Source: Mesobacillus zeae (lineage in GTDB: Bacteria > Bacillota > Bacilli > Bacillales > Cytobacillaceae). Taken from it: a stretch of 64,000 nt of DNA. Position numbers and translations under genes: made by a program. Below, piece by piece: positions 11,510 through 20,540 of the stretch. How positions within the stretch are numbered: the first letter of the stretch is position 1; the number at the start of each line of letters is the position of its first letter. Under the pieces are notes generated by a model, which did no database searches, was not told where the DNA came from, and worked only from the letters and a program-made list of their open reading frames with translations. The DNA lies in assembly GCF_003570705.1 (NCBI RefSeq), contig NZ_QWVT01000015.1, forward strand, positions 332,010-396,009. Direction: 5' to 3'.

Positions 11510-11540
11510 AAAACGCATCCATTTTTTTATGGATACGTTT
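11510..11540 (-). terminator. Terminator of puuP
   Basis: Minus-strand hairpin AAACGTATCCAT / ATGGATGCGTTT followed by a T-rich run, 10 nt beyond the transporter stop codon. Confidence 0.8.
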
Positions 11541-11550
11541 CGTCTCTAAA

Positions 11551-12897
11551 TCAGATCTGTACCTCTTCACTTTGATACTGAGGAGGTGCAGTCTTAAATG
11601 CCTTGGTGAGGTACAGAAGATAAATAAAGCCTGCTGAAAACCAGGAAATACCCATGATGAGTGAACTCCATTCAAGGTTAATCCACAGGATCCCGACAGA
11701 TGCAGCACCGAGCAGCGGCATGACAAGATAATTAAAGAACCCTTTCGGTGTCCGATGCTGCTTTTTCTTGATAACAAAGTAACTGATGACGGATAGATTG
11801 ACAAATGTGAAGGCCATCAAAGCACCAAAATTAATGAGTGATGTGGCAGTAACGAGATCAAAGAACCAGGCCGAAAGCGAAATGACCCCGACGAAAACTA
11901 CGTTGAAAGCAGGTGTCTTCCACTTTGGGTGGATAAAACCAAACCACTTTTCCGGGAAAACCTTATCCCTTCCCATAACATAGAGAAGCCTGGAAACGCT
12001 TGCGTGCGATGCAAGTGCAGATGCCAATGTATTAATGAAAGTAGTCATCAGGAATATGGACTGAAACAGCTTTCCGCCTACATACAATGCAATTTCAGGC
12101 AAAGCTGCATCCGGATTGTTGAAGCGGGAATTATCCGGGAAGTACGACTGAATGAAGAAGGATGTTGTGATGAAAATGACGCCTCCCCAAAGTGCTGTAT
12201 ACATAATGGCTTTAGGGATCGTTTTTTCCGGATTCGGCGTTTCTTCCGATAAGGTTGTGACCGCGTCAAAGCCGAGAAAGGAAAAACATAGGATCGTCGC
12301 ACCGGTAATCAATACGGAAACATTCATTCCCTGCTCAAAGAATGGCTGTAGCGAGAATCCGCTGGCTGTTCCCTCTCCACCCTGGAGTCCCCTGATAACG
12401 AGGAAAATAAAGACTGCCATGATGGCCAACTGGATCAGTACGAACAGCAAATTGAAATTAGCCAGAACATTGACACTCCGTAAATTTAATAAGGTTACGA
12501 TTCCAACAAACACAATAACCCAAATCCAGTCCGGTACTGTAGGAAAAAGAGCATTCAGGTATAATTTTGTCAAAAGGGCATTGACCATTGGCAAAAATAA
12601 GTAATCTAGCAAAGAAGACCATCCTACCAGAAAGCCGAGATGACCGTTTATTGCCTTTTGAGTGTAAGTATAGGCGGAGCCTGCTTCTGGAAAGACTTTG
12701 ACAAGCTTTCCGTAGCTGGCCGCCGTAAACAACATCCCTACCAAGGCAATGATATAGGCCATTGGAACATGGCCTTTCGTTTCGCCGGATACAATCCCAA
12801 ATGTATCAAAAACCACCATTGGCGTCATATATGCAAGTCCCATGATGACAACCTGCCAAAGCTTTAGCGACCTTTTCAGCCGGACTTCATTTTCCAT
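11551..12897 (-). CDS. puuP: Putrescine importer PuuP (APC superfamily)
   Basis: Integral membrane permease of 448 aa with about 12 hydrophobic helices. It tracks E. coli PuuP along its length: [75 protein letters not shown] and [20 protein letters not shown] all have direct counterparts. PuuP imports putrescine with protons as a carbon and nitrogen source. It is divergent from the agmatinase gene, and both face a shared activator dyad. Substrate is inferred from similarity and context (PatA, PatD). Confidence 0.88.
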   Translation of the reverse strand: MENEVRLKRSLKLWQVVIMGLAYMTPMVVFDTFGIVSGETKGHVPMAYIIALVGMLFTAASYGKLVKVFPEAGSAYTYTQKAINGHLGFLVGWSSLLDYLFLPMVNALLTKLYLNALFPTVPDWIWVIVFVGIVTLLNLRSVNVLANFNLLFVLIQLAIMAVFIFLVIRGLQGGEGTASGFSLQPFFEQGMNVSVLITGATILCFSFLGFDAVTTLSEETPNPEKTIPKAIMYTALWGGVIFITTSFFIQSYFPDNSRFNNPDAALPEIALYVGGKLFQSIFLMTTFINTLASALASHASVSRLLYVMGRDKVFPEKWFGFIHPKWKTPAFNVVFVGVISLSAWFFDLVTATSLINFGALMAFTFVNLSVISYFVIKKKQHRTPKGFFNYLVMPLLGAASVGILWINLEWSSLIMGISWFSAGFIYLLYLTKAFKTAPPQYQSEEVQI

Positions 12898-13009
12898 CTA
12901 TCATTCCTCCTTGTTTCGTGTAAAACGCTTACAAATTACTGACCCCTGTTTGCTGCAAAATAAAAACCCCATCCCCCTCTTTGTTTTTAGAAAATTCAGT
13001 CTAACTAAA

Positions 13010-13027
13010 TTGCAATTTCCATGCCAG
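13010..13027 (-). promoter_or_regulatory. Sigma-54 promoter of puuP
   Basis: Minus strand CTGGCATGGAAATTGCA with the required 10-nt separation of GG and GC, about 115 nt before the puuP start. Confidence 0.8.
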
Positions 13028-13121
13028 ATTACATAATTCTCGTTATTTTTTACGTTTGGCTTTACAAACCGGGTTGTCAGGTTTCACCTTTGAAAAGAAT
13101 TGTCGAAAATAACGCCAGACC

Positions 13122-13137
13122 TATTCACTGGTGAATA
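13122..13137. promoter_or_regulatory. Shared activator palindrome between puuP and speB
   Basis: TATTCACTGGTGAATA, a near-perfect 16-bp dyad. It lies about 95 bp upstream of the puuP -24 element and 70 bp upstream of the speB one, and its frame matches the two other dyads as TATkCmmTkGTGmATr. Confidence 0.6.
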
Positions 13138-13206
13138 AGATATTCGAGTTTTCATAATTTTTAATAAAAAAAGTGAGGAGCCAGTGATAATAAAAGGGAT
13201 CACACT

Positions 13207-13223
13207 TTGGCACAATTATTGCA
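13207..13223 (+). promoter_or_regulatory. Sigma-54 promoter of speB
   Basis: TTGGCACAATTATTGCA, a full consensus -24/-12 element 47 nt before the agmatinase start. Confidence 0.88.
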
Positions 13224-13269
13224 AATTTTTATATGTGAATATTTTTAGCGGAACAGGAGGAAATAGATC

Positions 13270-14229
13270 ATGCAATATCCATTATCACCAGATGTAAAAC
13301 CGGAGTTTTGCACGACAGGTACCTTCATGAGGCTGCCTTCTTCCAGGGAGGACGCACGCCTTGCCATTATTGGCCTGCCGTTTGATACTGCAGCGTCTTT
13401 CCGTGTCGGTGCACGTTTTGCTCCGCAGGCGATCCGCCAGGCTTCTATGACTCTGTTTCCGTACCATCCAAGTCATAAGGTATTTCCGTTTGAGGATTGC
13501 AAGGCAATTGATGTAGGGGATGTGAGCGTAATTCCTCATAATATCCATCGAAGCTACGAGCTGATAGAAGAGGCCATTAACGCCCTGATGCAAAGTGGCA
13601 TTACGCCGATCGGGCTTGGCGGCGACCATTCTGTAACGCTCGCGAATTTACGCGCTGCCGCCAAAATGCATGGTCCAGTTGCATTGATCCATTTTGATTC
13701 GCATACAGATACCTGGGATTCTTATTATGGAGAAAAGTACTGGCATGGCTCACCATTTATCCGCGCATTCGAGGAGAATCTAGTTCAGCCGGATAAAGTA
13801 TTCCAGATTGGAATTCGAGGCACACTTAACCATCCTGGGGACCTGGAGGGAAGCACGGACCTTGGATTTCGTGTCATTACTACCCCTGAATTGATGGAGC
13901 GTGGTTTCGATCAGGTTCTGGCAGAGATGAGAGCCGCAATTGGAGATACTCCCTGTTTCCTCAGCTTTGATATCGACTTTGTCGATCCGTCCTGCGCGCC
14001 GGGAACAGGAACCCCGGAGATCGGTGGTCCGAATAGTTATGAGACATTGCGGATGATCCGGTCGCTGACGGATTTTAATTTCATAGGTTTCGACCTTGTT
14101 GAAGTGCTTCCGCCCTATGATCCAACCCAAATCACCTCCCTGCTCGCAGCGACAATCACGCACGAATTCGCAAGCCTAGCCGCACTAAGGCTGCAGCAGT
14201 CACAAACTAAAGCACTAAAGCGTGCCTGA
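13270..14229 (+). CDS. speB: Agmatinase / guanidinobutyrase-type ureohydrolase
   Basis: Manganese ureohydrolase of 319 aa. Metal ligands are in place: H120 in GLGGDHS, D143, H145 and D147 in HFDSHTDTW, and D234 and D236 in SFDIDFVDP. The enzyme removes urea from agmatine (giving putrescine) or from 4-guanidinobutyrate (giving GABA); the long N terminus (about 30 residues beyond short SpeB) and PGTGTPEIGG occur in both groups. Linkage to PuuP, PatA and PatD favours agmatine. The ATG follows ACAGGAGGAAATAGATC. The last codons and the stop lie inside a dispersed repeat, so the C terminus (after about residue 312) may be non-native. Confidence 0.85.
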   Translation: MQYPLSPDVKPEFCTTGTFMRLPSSREDARLAIIGLPFDTAASFRVGARFAPQAIRQASMTLFPYHPSHKVFPFEDCKAIDVGDVSVIPHNIHRSYELIEEAINALMQSGITPIGLGGDHSVTLANLRAAAKMHGPVALIHFDSHTDTWDSYYGEKYWHGSPFIRAFEENLVQPDKVFQIGIRGTLNHPGDLEGSTDLGFRVITTPELMERGFDQVLAEMRAAIGDTPCFLSFDIDFVDPSCAPGTGTPEIGGPNSYETLRMIRSLTDFNFIGFDLVEVLPPYDPTQITSLLAATITHEFASLAALRLQQSQTKALKRA

Positions 14230-14291
14230 CCCCCAGTGAGGTGAAGAGATAAAGTGTTAAAGCGTGCCTGACCCCCAGTGAGGTGAAGTGT
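14217..14291. repeat. Two tandem copies of the GCCTGACCCCC repeat
   Basis: Direct copies at 14217-14246 and 14260-14289 of AAGCGTGCCTGACCCCCAGT followed by GAGGTGAAG, joined by AAAGTGTTAAAG. The first copy overlaps the 3' end of speB and contains its TGA. Other members lie near 35.0, 35.7, 44.9 and 47.8 kb. Confidence 0.85.
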
Positions 14292-14306
14292 TAAAGTTTT
14301 AGAGAA

Positions 14307-14328
14307 AAAGGGGCCCGCGGGCCCCTTT
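14307..14328 (+). terminator. Terminator of speB
   Basis: GC-rich perfect dyad, AAAGGGGCCCG / CGGGCCCCTTT, after the two repeat copies downstream of speB. It can serve both strands, since the flanks are A-rich and T-rich. Confidence 0.7.
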
Positions 14329-14339
14329 GGCATTCGAGA

Positions 14340-14881
14340 AACATAACTAACAAAACTCAAGTGTGCTTTATTCAGATATAGACAGGACTGTTTTGATTAT
14401 TTACAGGAAATACGAATCCATCTACATGTATTTGAAAATGCTTTACTGCAATTGTTGATAGAACGGCCTTTACCGTAGATAGCACGCATTACAAAGCAAA
14501 TTTCATCTTAAAATGTATTCGTGGAATCGGTCACAGGTCTCAACTGTAAGACGATTTGTTGATTAAGAGGATTAATGTGTATTTTCCTCCTTAATACTAA
14601 AGAAAAATGACCTCATTTCCTCAAAAAGCTAGCTGGGTTTTTCAAAAACAAGAAATCACCTTCTCCATGCTAAAAGCTAGGCACTGTCGATTTCTTTTGC
14701 TTAATCTTAATCTCAAAACTAATTCCTTAAGAAGGAGTCGATTAATATTCAGAATTTTACATAAACTTGTCGTTTCCTGCGCTTTCCCGAGAAATAATCC
14801 CTTGCTCCACTCAAAAAAACTGGTCCAGCGCAACTTGCCGAAACAGCAATCTCATAAAGTGTACTTCTGTTATAATTTTGT
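14340..14881. other. Intergenic region without recognised genes
   Basis: About 540 AT-rich bases between speB and the convergent ykfD. Short frames exist on both strands, but none has a ribosome binding site with plausible coding composition. I see no hairpin terminator for ykfD here. Confidence 0.4.
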
Positions 14882-15892
14882 CTACCGCCACCCTGCAAGC
14901 TGCGGTTTTGCCTTGTCCCCCGGCTGCTCCGAATTGTAGAGATGGCAGGCGGCATAGTGTTTTTCCTCAACTTCCTGCCACACGGGCTTTTCCGTTGCGC
15001 AAATGTCCATTTCAAATGGGCAGCGCGTCCTGAAGACACATCCTGAGGGCGGGGTGATCGGACTTGGCAATTCACCCTTAAGGATAATGCGCTCTCTCCG
15101 GTCTTCGACATCTGGGTCTGGGATTGGAATGGCCGACAGTAATGCCTGTGTATATGGGTGAAGAGGTTTTTTATACAGCTCCCAGCTGTTGGATAGCTCG
15201 ACGATGTGCCCTAGATACATGACAGCGATTCTGTCGCTGATTTGCTTGACCATACTTAGATCGTGAGCGATAAACAGATAGGTCAGCATCTTTTCTTTTT
15301 GCAGGCGTTTCAAAAGATTGACAACCTGGGCCTGGACGGAAACGTCAAGTGCGGAAATTGGCTCGTCCGCAATAATAAATTCAGGGTCGAGTGCCAGTGC
15401 ACGGGCAATGCCGATCCGTTGTCGCTGGCCGCCGCTGAATTCATGCGGATACCTGTTCGCATGCTCCCTGTTCAGGCCGACATCCTCAAGGAGCTGGTAG
15501 ACTCTTTCAAGCCGAGCCCGCTTGCCTGAGTGAAGGTTATGGACTTCCATCGGTTCAAGAATAATCTCTTTGACGGTCGAACGCGGGTTCAATGAAGCAT
15601 AAGGATCCTGGAAAATCATTTGCATTTTCCGATAAAAAGCAAAGGTTTCCTTTTCATTCATCCCATGCACATCATCTCCGTCATAGGAAACCGAACCATC
15701 CGTACGGTCATAAAGGCCGATAATGGTCCTCCCTGCAGTTGACTTCCCGCAGCCTGATTCTCCCACAAGGCCGAACGTTTCCCCCTTGAAAATCTGAATT
15801 GAAATCCCATCGACCGCTTTTAACACTTCACCTTTCTCGAGGAAAAAATGCTTTTTTAGATTCTCCACTTCTAGTAAAACTTGTTTTCCCAT
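14882..15892 (-). CDS. ykfD: Oligopeptide ABC transporter ATP-binding protein YkfD (OppF/DppF type)
   Basis: ATPase of 336 aa with Walker A GESGCGKST, the signature FSGGQRQRIGIARAL, Walker B EFIIADEPISALD and the C-terminal oligopeptide/dipeptide extension with a Cys-rich motif (SGCVFRTRCPFEMDIC). It powers peptide import together with DppD. The start is one of two adjacent ATGs (15895 or 15892) behind CCGGAGGAATC; the second has better spacing. Either overlaps the ykfC stop, so the genes are translationally coupled. It is the last gene of the dpp-ykf operon. Confidence 0.88.
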   Translation of the reverse strand: MGKQVLLEVENLKKHFFLEKGEVLKAVDGISIQIFKGETFGLVGESGCGKSTAGRTIIGLYDRTDGSVSYDGDDVHGMNEKETFAFYRKMQMIFQDPYASLNPRSTVKEIILEPMEVHNLHSGKRARLERVYQLLEDVGLNREHANRYPHEFSGGQRQRIGIARALALDPEFIIADEPISALDVSVQAQVVNLLKRLQKEKMLTYLFIAHDLSMVKQISDRIAVMYLGHIVELSNSWELYKKPLHPYTQALLSAIPIPDPDVEDRRERIILKGELPSPITPPSGCVFRTRCPFEMDICATEKPVWQEVEEKHYAACHLYNSEQPGDKAKPQLAGWR

Positions 15893-16818
15893 CATGATTC
15901 CTCCGGTTCTGCCCAGTACCGCCGCGCCACACAAAGCTCACGCTCGTACATTGTTCCCTCAAGCCCAATGATTTCGACTGTTTTTCCTGTGTTTGGAGAA
16001 TGAATCATTTTCCCGCTGCCATGGTATATTCCAACATGATGGACCGCGCCTTTACCTTCTTCATAAGCAAAAAACAGCAAATCGCCAGGTTCCAGCTCAT
16101 CAAGCGGAACGTCCATCCCGCTTCTCGCCTGTTCACTGGCATCCCTCGGAATTACCCTTCCGTTGGCAAGGCACATTGTATGGCTAAATCCAGAACAGTC
16201 ATACCCATAGCTGCTCATGCCTCCCCATAAGTAAGGCAGTCCCAGGAACTGCTCCCCAGCCCTGACAATGTCCGAACCGCTACCTAAAGGAACTTCCTCC
16301 CTTCCCGAATACACATCTACATCTTCTGCCAGCAGGAATCCGTTCCCTAAGGGTGTTTTCACACTAATCCATTCACCTTGAGTTTCCGCAACCGGTAAAA
16401 TGGTTTGAAAACATAAAGTCATCAATGGCTTCGTAGCATAGAGCATGGATTTTCTCCCGCTCACAATAGCGATTGGTCCCTCCTTCCCATTCCACTCAGA
16501 AACTTCGGCAACCTGTCCCTTTGGCATCCACCCGGGATAACCCCGTTCATCTTTTCCGGTCGGCTGGTCCGGCACCGCAACTTTTACCCAGCTTTCATTT
16601 TCGTCAAGAACGACAACTTCTCGGCCGAAAAGTGCTTGTGTCTGCACAAGATTTTCTTCACATAAGGCCAGCCGCTGCTCGTAATTCATTGAATCCAGCC
16701 AGCGCTCCATCATAATAGGGTTTGAAACTGCCTCTGAATCCGCCGCCCTTGCACTGTCAAACGAAGTCCAAACTGTCGCGACAGGCACATTTACCACCCG
16801 TTTAACTTTGCTCGTCAT
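15892..16818 (-). CDS. ykfC: Gamma-D-glutamyl-L-diamino acid endopeptidase YkfC (NlpC/P60)
   Basis: Cysteine peptidase of 308 aa: SH3-like domains in the first 170 residues, then NlpC/P60 with Cys208 (YGYDCSGFSH), His261 (VHHVGIYHG) and His273 (MIHSPN), a spacing equal to the triad of characterised YkfC. It cuts the D-Glu to diaminopimelate bond in muropeptides such as L-Ala-D-Glu-DAP. No signal peptide is present, so it should act in the cytosol on imported peptides. It overlaps ykfA by 17 nt upstream and ykfD downstream. Confidence 0.9.
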   Translation of the reverse strand: MTSKVKRVVNVPVATVWTSFDSARAADSEAVSNPIMMERWLDSMNYEQRLALCEENLVQTQALFGREVVVLDENESWVKVAVPDQPTGKDERGYPGWMPKGQVAEVSEWNGKEGPIAIVSGRKSMLYATKPLMTLCFQTILPVAETQGEWISVKTPLGNGFLLAEDVDVYSGREEVPLGSGSDIVRAGEQFLGLPYLWGGMSSYGYDCSGFSHTMCLANGRVIPRDASEQARSGMDVPLDELEPGDLLFFAYEEGKGAVHHVGIYHGSGKMIHSPNTGKTVEIIGLEGTMYERELCVARRYWAEPEES

Positions 16819-17758
16819 CCGCCCCGCCTCCTTCAGTATTGATGCCGCTTTCGACTCTCAGCTCCTTTTTACTTGTATCCAGTTCCGCTCTTGCACCTAG
16901 AGGGACAGAAATATGCGGTGAACAATGGCCAATTTTAAAACCGCTCATTGCCGGCCGGCCAGCCTGCCCAAAATAATGGGTGAGCACTTCATCTAGTGAC
17001 AGGCTCTCATCACGTTCAGGAACGCAATTGTTAAAATCAGCGACCACAATACCTGATGCAGCTGTGAGTTTCCCCGCCATATATAATTGATTGAGCATCC
17101 TGTCAATTGCCCTTGGTTCCTCATTGATATCCTCAATCAGAAGCAATTTCCCTTCCGTTTCTATTTCAAAATCAGTGCCAAGCGTACTTGTAATAAGCGT
17201 CAAATTACCGCCTGTTAGCTCACCAGAGACAATTCCAGGAAAGTGGACCTTAAGCGGAGAAATTTCTTCACTATAGGAAAGAGGCATCTCTCTAAACAGC
17301 TGATTGAAAAATTGTTTAGAGACAGGGCTCGCGCCTTCCTTCCCGATATCTGATGCAAGCATCGGGCCGTGAAAGGTTACGAGGCCGCATTTTTGCCTGA
17401 TTGCAGTGTGCAGGAAAGTAATGTCGCTGTATCCCCAGAAAATTTTTGGATGTTTTTTCACTATTTCAAAATTGATGCGTTCAGCAATTCGGGCAGTTCC
17501 ATAACCTCCGCCCCCGCAGAATACCGCTTTTACCTCATCGTCGAGGAACATGTTGTGGAAATCCTCAAGCCGTTCAGAATCGTTTCCCGCAAGATAGCCA
17601 TTTTTTTCATAAAGATATCGGCCTTTCTTCACCCTTAAGCCCAAACTCTCCTCCAAAAATTGTATCCCTCTCTCAAGGCTGTCCTGGTTCGGCGGACTGG
17701 CGGGGGCAATTACTCCAACAGTGTCGTCAATCTTGAGTCCAACAGGTTTTTGCGGCAT
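16802..17758 (-). CDS. ykfA: LD-carboxypeptidase YkfA (peptidase S66)
   Basis: Serine peptidase of 318 aa, starting at MPQKPVGLKIDDTVGVIAPA. The nucleophile is Ser111 in IFWGYSDITFLH, and the family hallmark FCGGGGYGTARI lies before it. S66 enzymes remove the terminal D-Ala from murein tetrapeptides (L,D-carboxypeptidase). Cytosolic, in line with recycling of imported cell-wall peptides. It follows dppE after a hairpin, and its 3' end overlaps ykfC. Confidence 0.9.
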   Translation of the reverse strand: MPQKPVGLKIDDTVGVIAPASPPNQDSLERGIQFLEESLGLRVKKGRYLYEKNGYLAGNDSERLEDFHNMFLDDEVKAVFCGGGGYGTARIAERINFEIVKKHPKIFWGYSDITFLHTAIRQKCGLVTFHGPMLASDIGKEGASPVSKQFFNQLFREMPLSYSEEISPLKVHFPGIVSGELTGGNLTLITSTLGTDFEIETEGKLLLIEDINEEPRAIDRMLNQLYMAGKLTAASGIVVADFNNCVPERDESLSLDEVLTHYFGQAGRPAMSGFKIGHCSPHISVPLGARAELDTSKKELRVESGINTEGGGADDEQS

Positions 17759-17820
17759 GATGGATCCTCCTTCGAATGCTTTCTACTATATGTATTCAAT
17801 TGTGTTTGATATCTTTCGGA

Positions 17821-17853
17821 AAAAGGAGTGTCCTCTGCAGAACACTCCTTTTC
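17821..17853 (-). terminator. Hairpin between ykfA and dppE
   Basis: AAAAGGAGTGT / ACACTCCTTTT inverted repeat with a T-run on the minus strand, between the dppE stop and ykfA start. It should partly stop transcription after dppE and make the ykf genes less expressed than the transporter. Confidence 0.65.
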
Positions 17854-17863
17854 TAAAAGACTC

Positions 17864-19480
17864 CTATTCTTTCTTATCCGCCCATTTCAGCTCATGATAG
17901 CCTACAGGGTGCCTGACCACTCCGGTGACATTTGCATTTTCCACATACACATGATTGTAAAAATGCAGCGTAAAGATTGGTGCTTCTTCAAACAAAATCT
18001 TTTCCGCCTCGTACATTTTTTCAAACCGCTTGCTTTCATCTGCTTCGTTCTTTGCTGCCTGGATGAGACTGTCATATTTTTCATTGCTCCAACCTGTCCT
18101 GTTCATCGAATGCCCCGTCTGGAAATTTTCCAAGAAGTTGATCGGATCAGCATAGTCGGCAAGGAAAGTACTTCTCGAAAGCTGGAGCTTCAATGCTTTT
18201 TGTTCTTCTGCAAATACATTCCACTCCATATTGGCCAGTTTGACATCGACTCCAAGGCTCTCTTTGAACATCTGCTGAAGCGCCTCTGCGATCTTTTTAT
18301 GGACATCATCCGTGCTGTATGTCAGTGTAATTTCCGGAAGCTTGTCATATCCCTCTTCCTGCATTCCTTTTTTCAAAAGAGATTTTGCTTCTTTGATATC
18401 CGTTTTGTTCATGTCCCCGTTTTGCTTGCGGAAGTCTTTTCCATCAGCATCTTTAAAACCGTTAGAAACAAATCCATATGCAGGTTTTTGGCCGTTTTTG
18501 GTCACATAATCCGCCATTTTTTCCTGATTGACAGCAAGCGCTAGTGCTTTCCTGATATTTTTGTTGTCAAAAGGCTTCTCGTTGACATTGAAACGGTAAA
18601 AATAGACGCCAGCCTGGTCCTCTACTTTCACTTTTTCTTCTTTGATTAATTTATCTGCCAGCTCTGCAGGCACGGCTGAAGAGTCAAGCTCCCCCGCCTG
18701 GAACATCTGATATTCCGTATTCGTATCATCAATTATGGCCCAGTGGACTTTATCCAGCTTGACTATCTCCCTGTCCCAGTATTTTTCATTCCGGCTCATT
18801 TCAAATTCGCTGTCGTGCTTCCACTTCGTCAGCTTGAATGGTCCATTTCCGACGAAGGTTTTGGCTTCTGCGAACCATTTTGGATTTTCTTTTGCCACTT
18901 TTACATTGATTGGGAAAAACGCCGGATTGGCGATTACGCTTAAAAAGTAAGCTTGCGGGCTTGCAAGCTTCACTTCGAATGTCTTATTATCCACAGCTTT
19001 TACTTTGACATCGTCCTCGCTTCCTTTTCCGCCATTGAAGCTTTCCCCGCCTTTAATGAAGTAGCCGAGAAATGCAGCCGAAGAACCCGTTTTCGGATCA
19101 AGCATGCGCTTCCAGGCAAATTCAAAGTCGTTCGCCGTTACATCATCCCCATTCGACCATTTGGCGTCATCCCTGATTTTAAAAGTATAGGTCTTCCCGT
19201 CATCCGATACCTCCCAGCTTTCAGCAGTAGCGGGCTTTGGCTCATGGTTTTTATCAAGTCGCGTCAGACCTTCCATCAAATTGTTGAGTGCATTCCATGA
19301 AACCGAGTCAAAGCCAATGGGAGGGTCGAAGGAAGTTGGCTCCATGCCATTGTTCATATACAAAACCTTTTCCTTGTTCTTGGTGCTATTCGATTGCTTT
19401 CCTGTCTCCTGGGTCGCTGTACAGGCTGCAAGCGTAAAAATCAGCAATGCTGCCATCAGCAGGGTCAACACTTTTTTCAT
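17864..19480 (-). CDS. dppE: Dipeptide/oligopeptide-binding lipoprotein DppE
   Basis: Extracytoplasmic solute-binding protein of 538 aa (SBP family 5). It starts with a lipoprotein signal peptide, MKKVLTLLMAALLIFTLAAC, so Cys20 would be lipidated and anchor the protein outside the membrane. Family blocks include EPTSFDPPIGFDS, LTRLDKNHEPKPATAESWEV and KWSNGDDVTANDFEFAWKR. It delivers peptides, likely murein tripeptides, to DppB and DppC. The ATG follows GAGGAGGAACCACA. Confidence 0.92.
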   Translation of the reverse strand: MKKVLTLLMAALLIFTLAACTATQETGKQSNSTKNKEKVLYMNNGMEPTSFDPPIGFDSVSWNALNNLMEGLTRLDKNHEPKPATAESWEVSDDGKTYTFKIRDDAKWSNGDDVTANDFEFAWKRMLDPKTGSSAAFLGYFIKGGESFNGGKGSEDDVKVKAVDNKTFEVKLASPQAYFLSVIANPAFFPINVKVAKENPKWFAEAKTFVGNGPFKLTKWKHDSEFEMSRNEKYWDREIVKLDKVHWAIIDDTNTEYQMFQAGELDSSAVPAELADKLIKEEKVKVEDQAGVYFYRFNVNEKPFDNKNIRKALALAVNQEKMADYVTKNGQKPAYGFVSNGFKDADGKDFRKQNGDMNKTDIKEAKSLLKKGMQEEGYDKLPEITLTYSTDDVHKKIAEALQQMFKESLGVDVKLANMEWNVFAEEQKALKLQLSRSTFLADYADPINFLENFQTGHSMNRTGWSNEKYDSLIQAAKNEADESKRFEKMYEAEKILFEEAPIFTLHFYNHVYVENANVTGVVRHPVGYHELKWADKKE

Positions 19481-19537
19481 TGTGGTTCCTCCTCGTAAAA
19501 GCGGATTGGGATAAAATGAACCTGAGTTGACTGGCGG

Positions 19538-20536
19538 TTAAACTCTGCCTGACTGAAGCTGCTTCGCCCTTTCGTCCTGAAGCCAGCATTCCACATGGTG
19601 GCCATCGCTGAGCTGTGTCCGGTAAGGATAGATTTTTGTACAGACTTCCATTGCTTCGTTGCAGCGCGCCGCAAATGGACAGCCTAAAGGCGGTGAAAAT
19701 AAATCGGGCGGAGTGCCATGGATGGGAACAAGTTCTTGATCATCTAAATCAAGGCGCGGGACAGAATGCAGCAGCCCTTTCGTATATGGGTGCTGCGGTG
19801 AATAAAATATATCCCTGCGGCCGCCTGTTTCAACAATTTTGCCAGCATACATAACTGCTATTCGGTCTGCTGCCTGAGCGACAACACCAAGGTCGTGGGT
19901 AATGAGGATGATGGAGACTCCCGTCTTTTCCTGGACTTCCTTGAACAGCTCTAGAATCTGCGCCTGAATGGTGACGTCCAGTGCGGTTGTCGGTTCATCT
20001 GCAATCAATATTTCAGGCTGACAGACCAATGCCATTGCGATGACAATCCTCTGGCGCATTCCGCCGCTGAACTGATGGGGATATTGGTTCAAGCGCGTAT
20101 CCGGATCTGGTATCCCCACAAGCTCCAGCATGTTGACGGCAAGCTTACAGGCTGCCCGCTTTGACATGCTGTTATGCTCGATGAGGCCTTCCGTAATCTG
20201 GTCGCCGACGGTAAGCGTGGGATTCAATGCAGTCATAGGGTCCTGGAAGATCATTGAAATATCCTTTCCCCTGATTTTCCGCATTTGCTTGTCAGAAAGC
20301 TTGGACAAATCTTTGTTTTTATAGAAAATCGAACCACTATCAATACTCCCCGGAGGCTCTGGTATGAGTCTCATAACACTTTGAAAAGTTACACTTTTTC
20401 CGCAGCCGGACTCCCCTACGATGGCAAGTGTCTCTCCTTTATAAAGGTCTACGCTTACTCCTCTGACTGCCTGTACATTTCCGCCGAACGTTTTGAAAGA
20501 TACATGGAGGTTCTGCACTTCAAGTATTTTTCCCAT
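19538..20536 (-). CDS. dppD: Dipeptide ABC transporter ATP-binding protein DppD
   Basis: ATPase of 332 aa with Walker A GESGCGKSV, signature FSGGMRQRIVIAMAL and Walker B EILIADEPTTALD, plus the C-terminal family extension (GCPFAARCNEAMEVC). It pairs with YkfD in a two-ATPase peptide importer. The ribosome binding site AGGAGGTAA is formed by the last codons and stop of dppC, showing tight coupling. Confidence 0.9.
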   Translation of the reverse strand: MGKILEVQNLHVSFKTFGGNVQAVRGVSVDLYKGETLAIVGESGCGKSVTFQSVMRLIPEPPGSIDSGSIFYKNKDLSKLSDKQMRKIRGKDISMIFQDPMTALNPTLTVGDQITEGLIEHNSMSKRAACKLAVNMLELVGIPDPDTRLNQYPHQFSGGMRQRIVIAMALVCQPEILIADEPTTALDVTIQAQILELFKEVQEKTGVSIILITHDLGVVAQAADRIAVMYAGKIVETGGRRDIFYSPQHPYTKGLLHSVPRLDLDDQELVPIHGTPPDLFSPPLGCPFAARCNEAMEVCTKIYPYRTQLSDGHHVECWLQDERAKQLQSGRV

Positions 20537-20540
20537 CCTG

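Noticed and set aside
14607..14939. 110-aa plus-strand ORF in the gap before ykfD
   Set aside because: No ribosome binding site, composition not coding-like, and its end overlaps the ykfD 3' end antisense.
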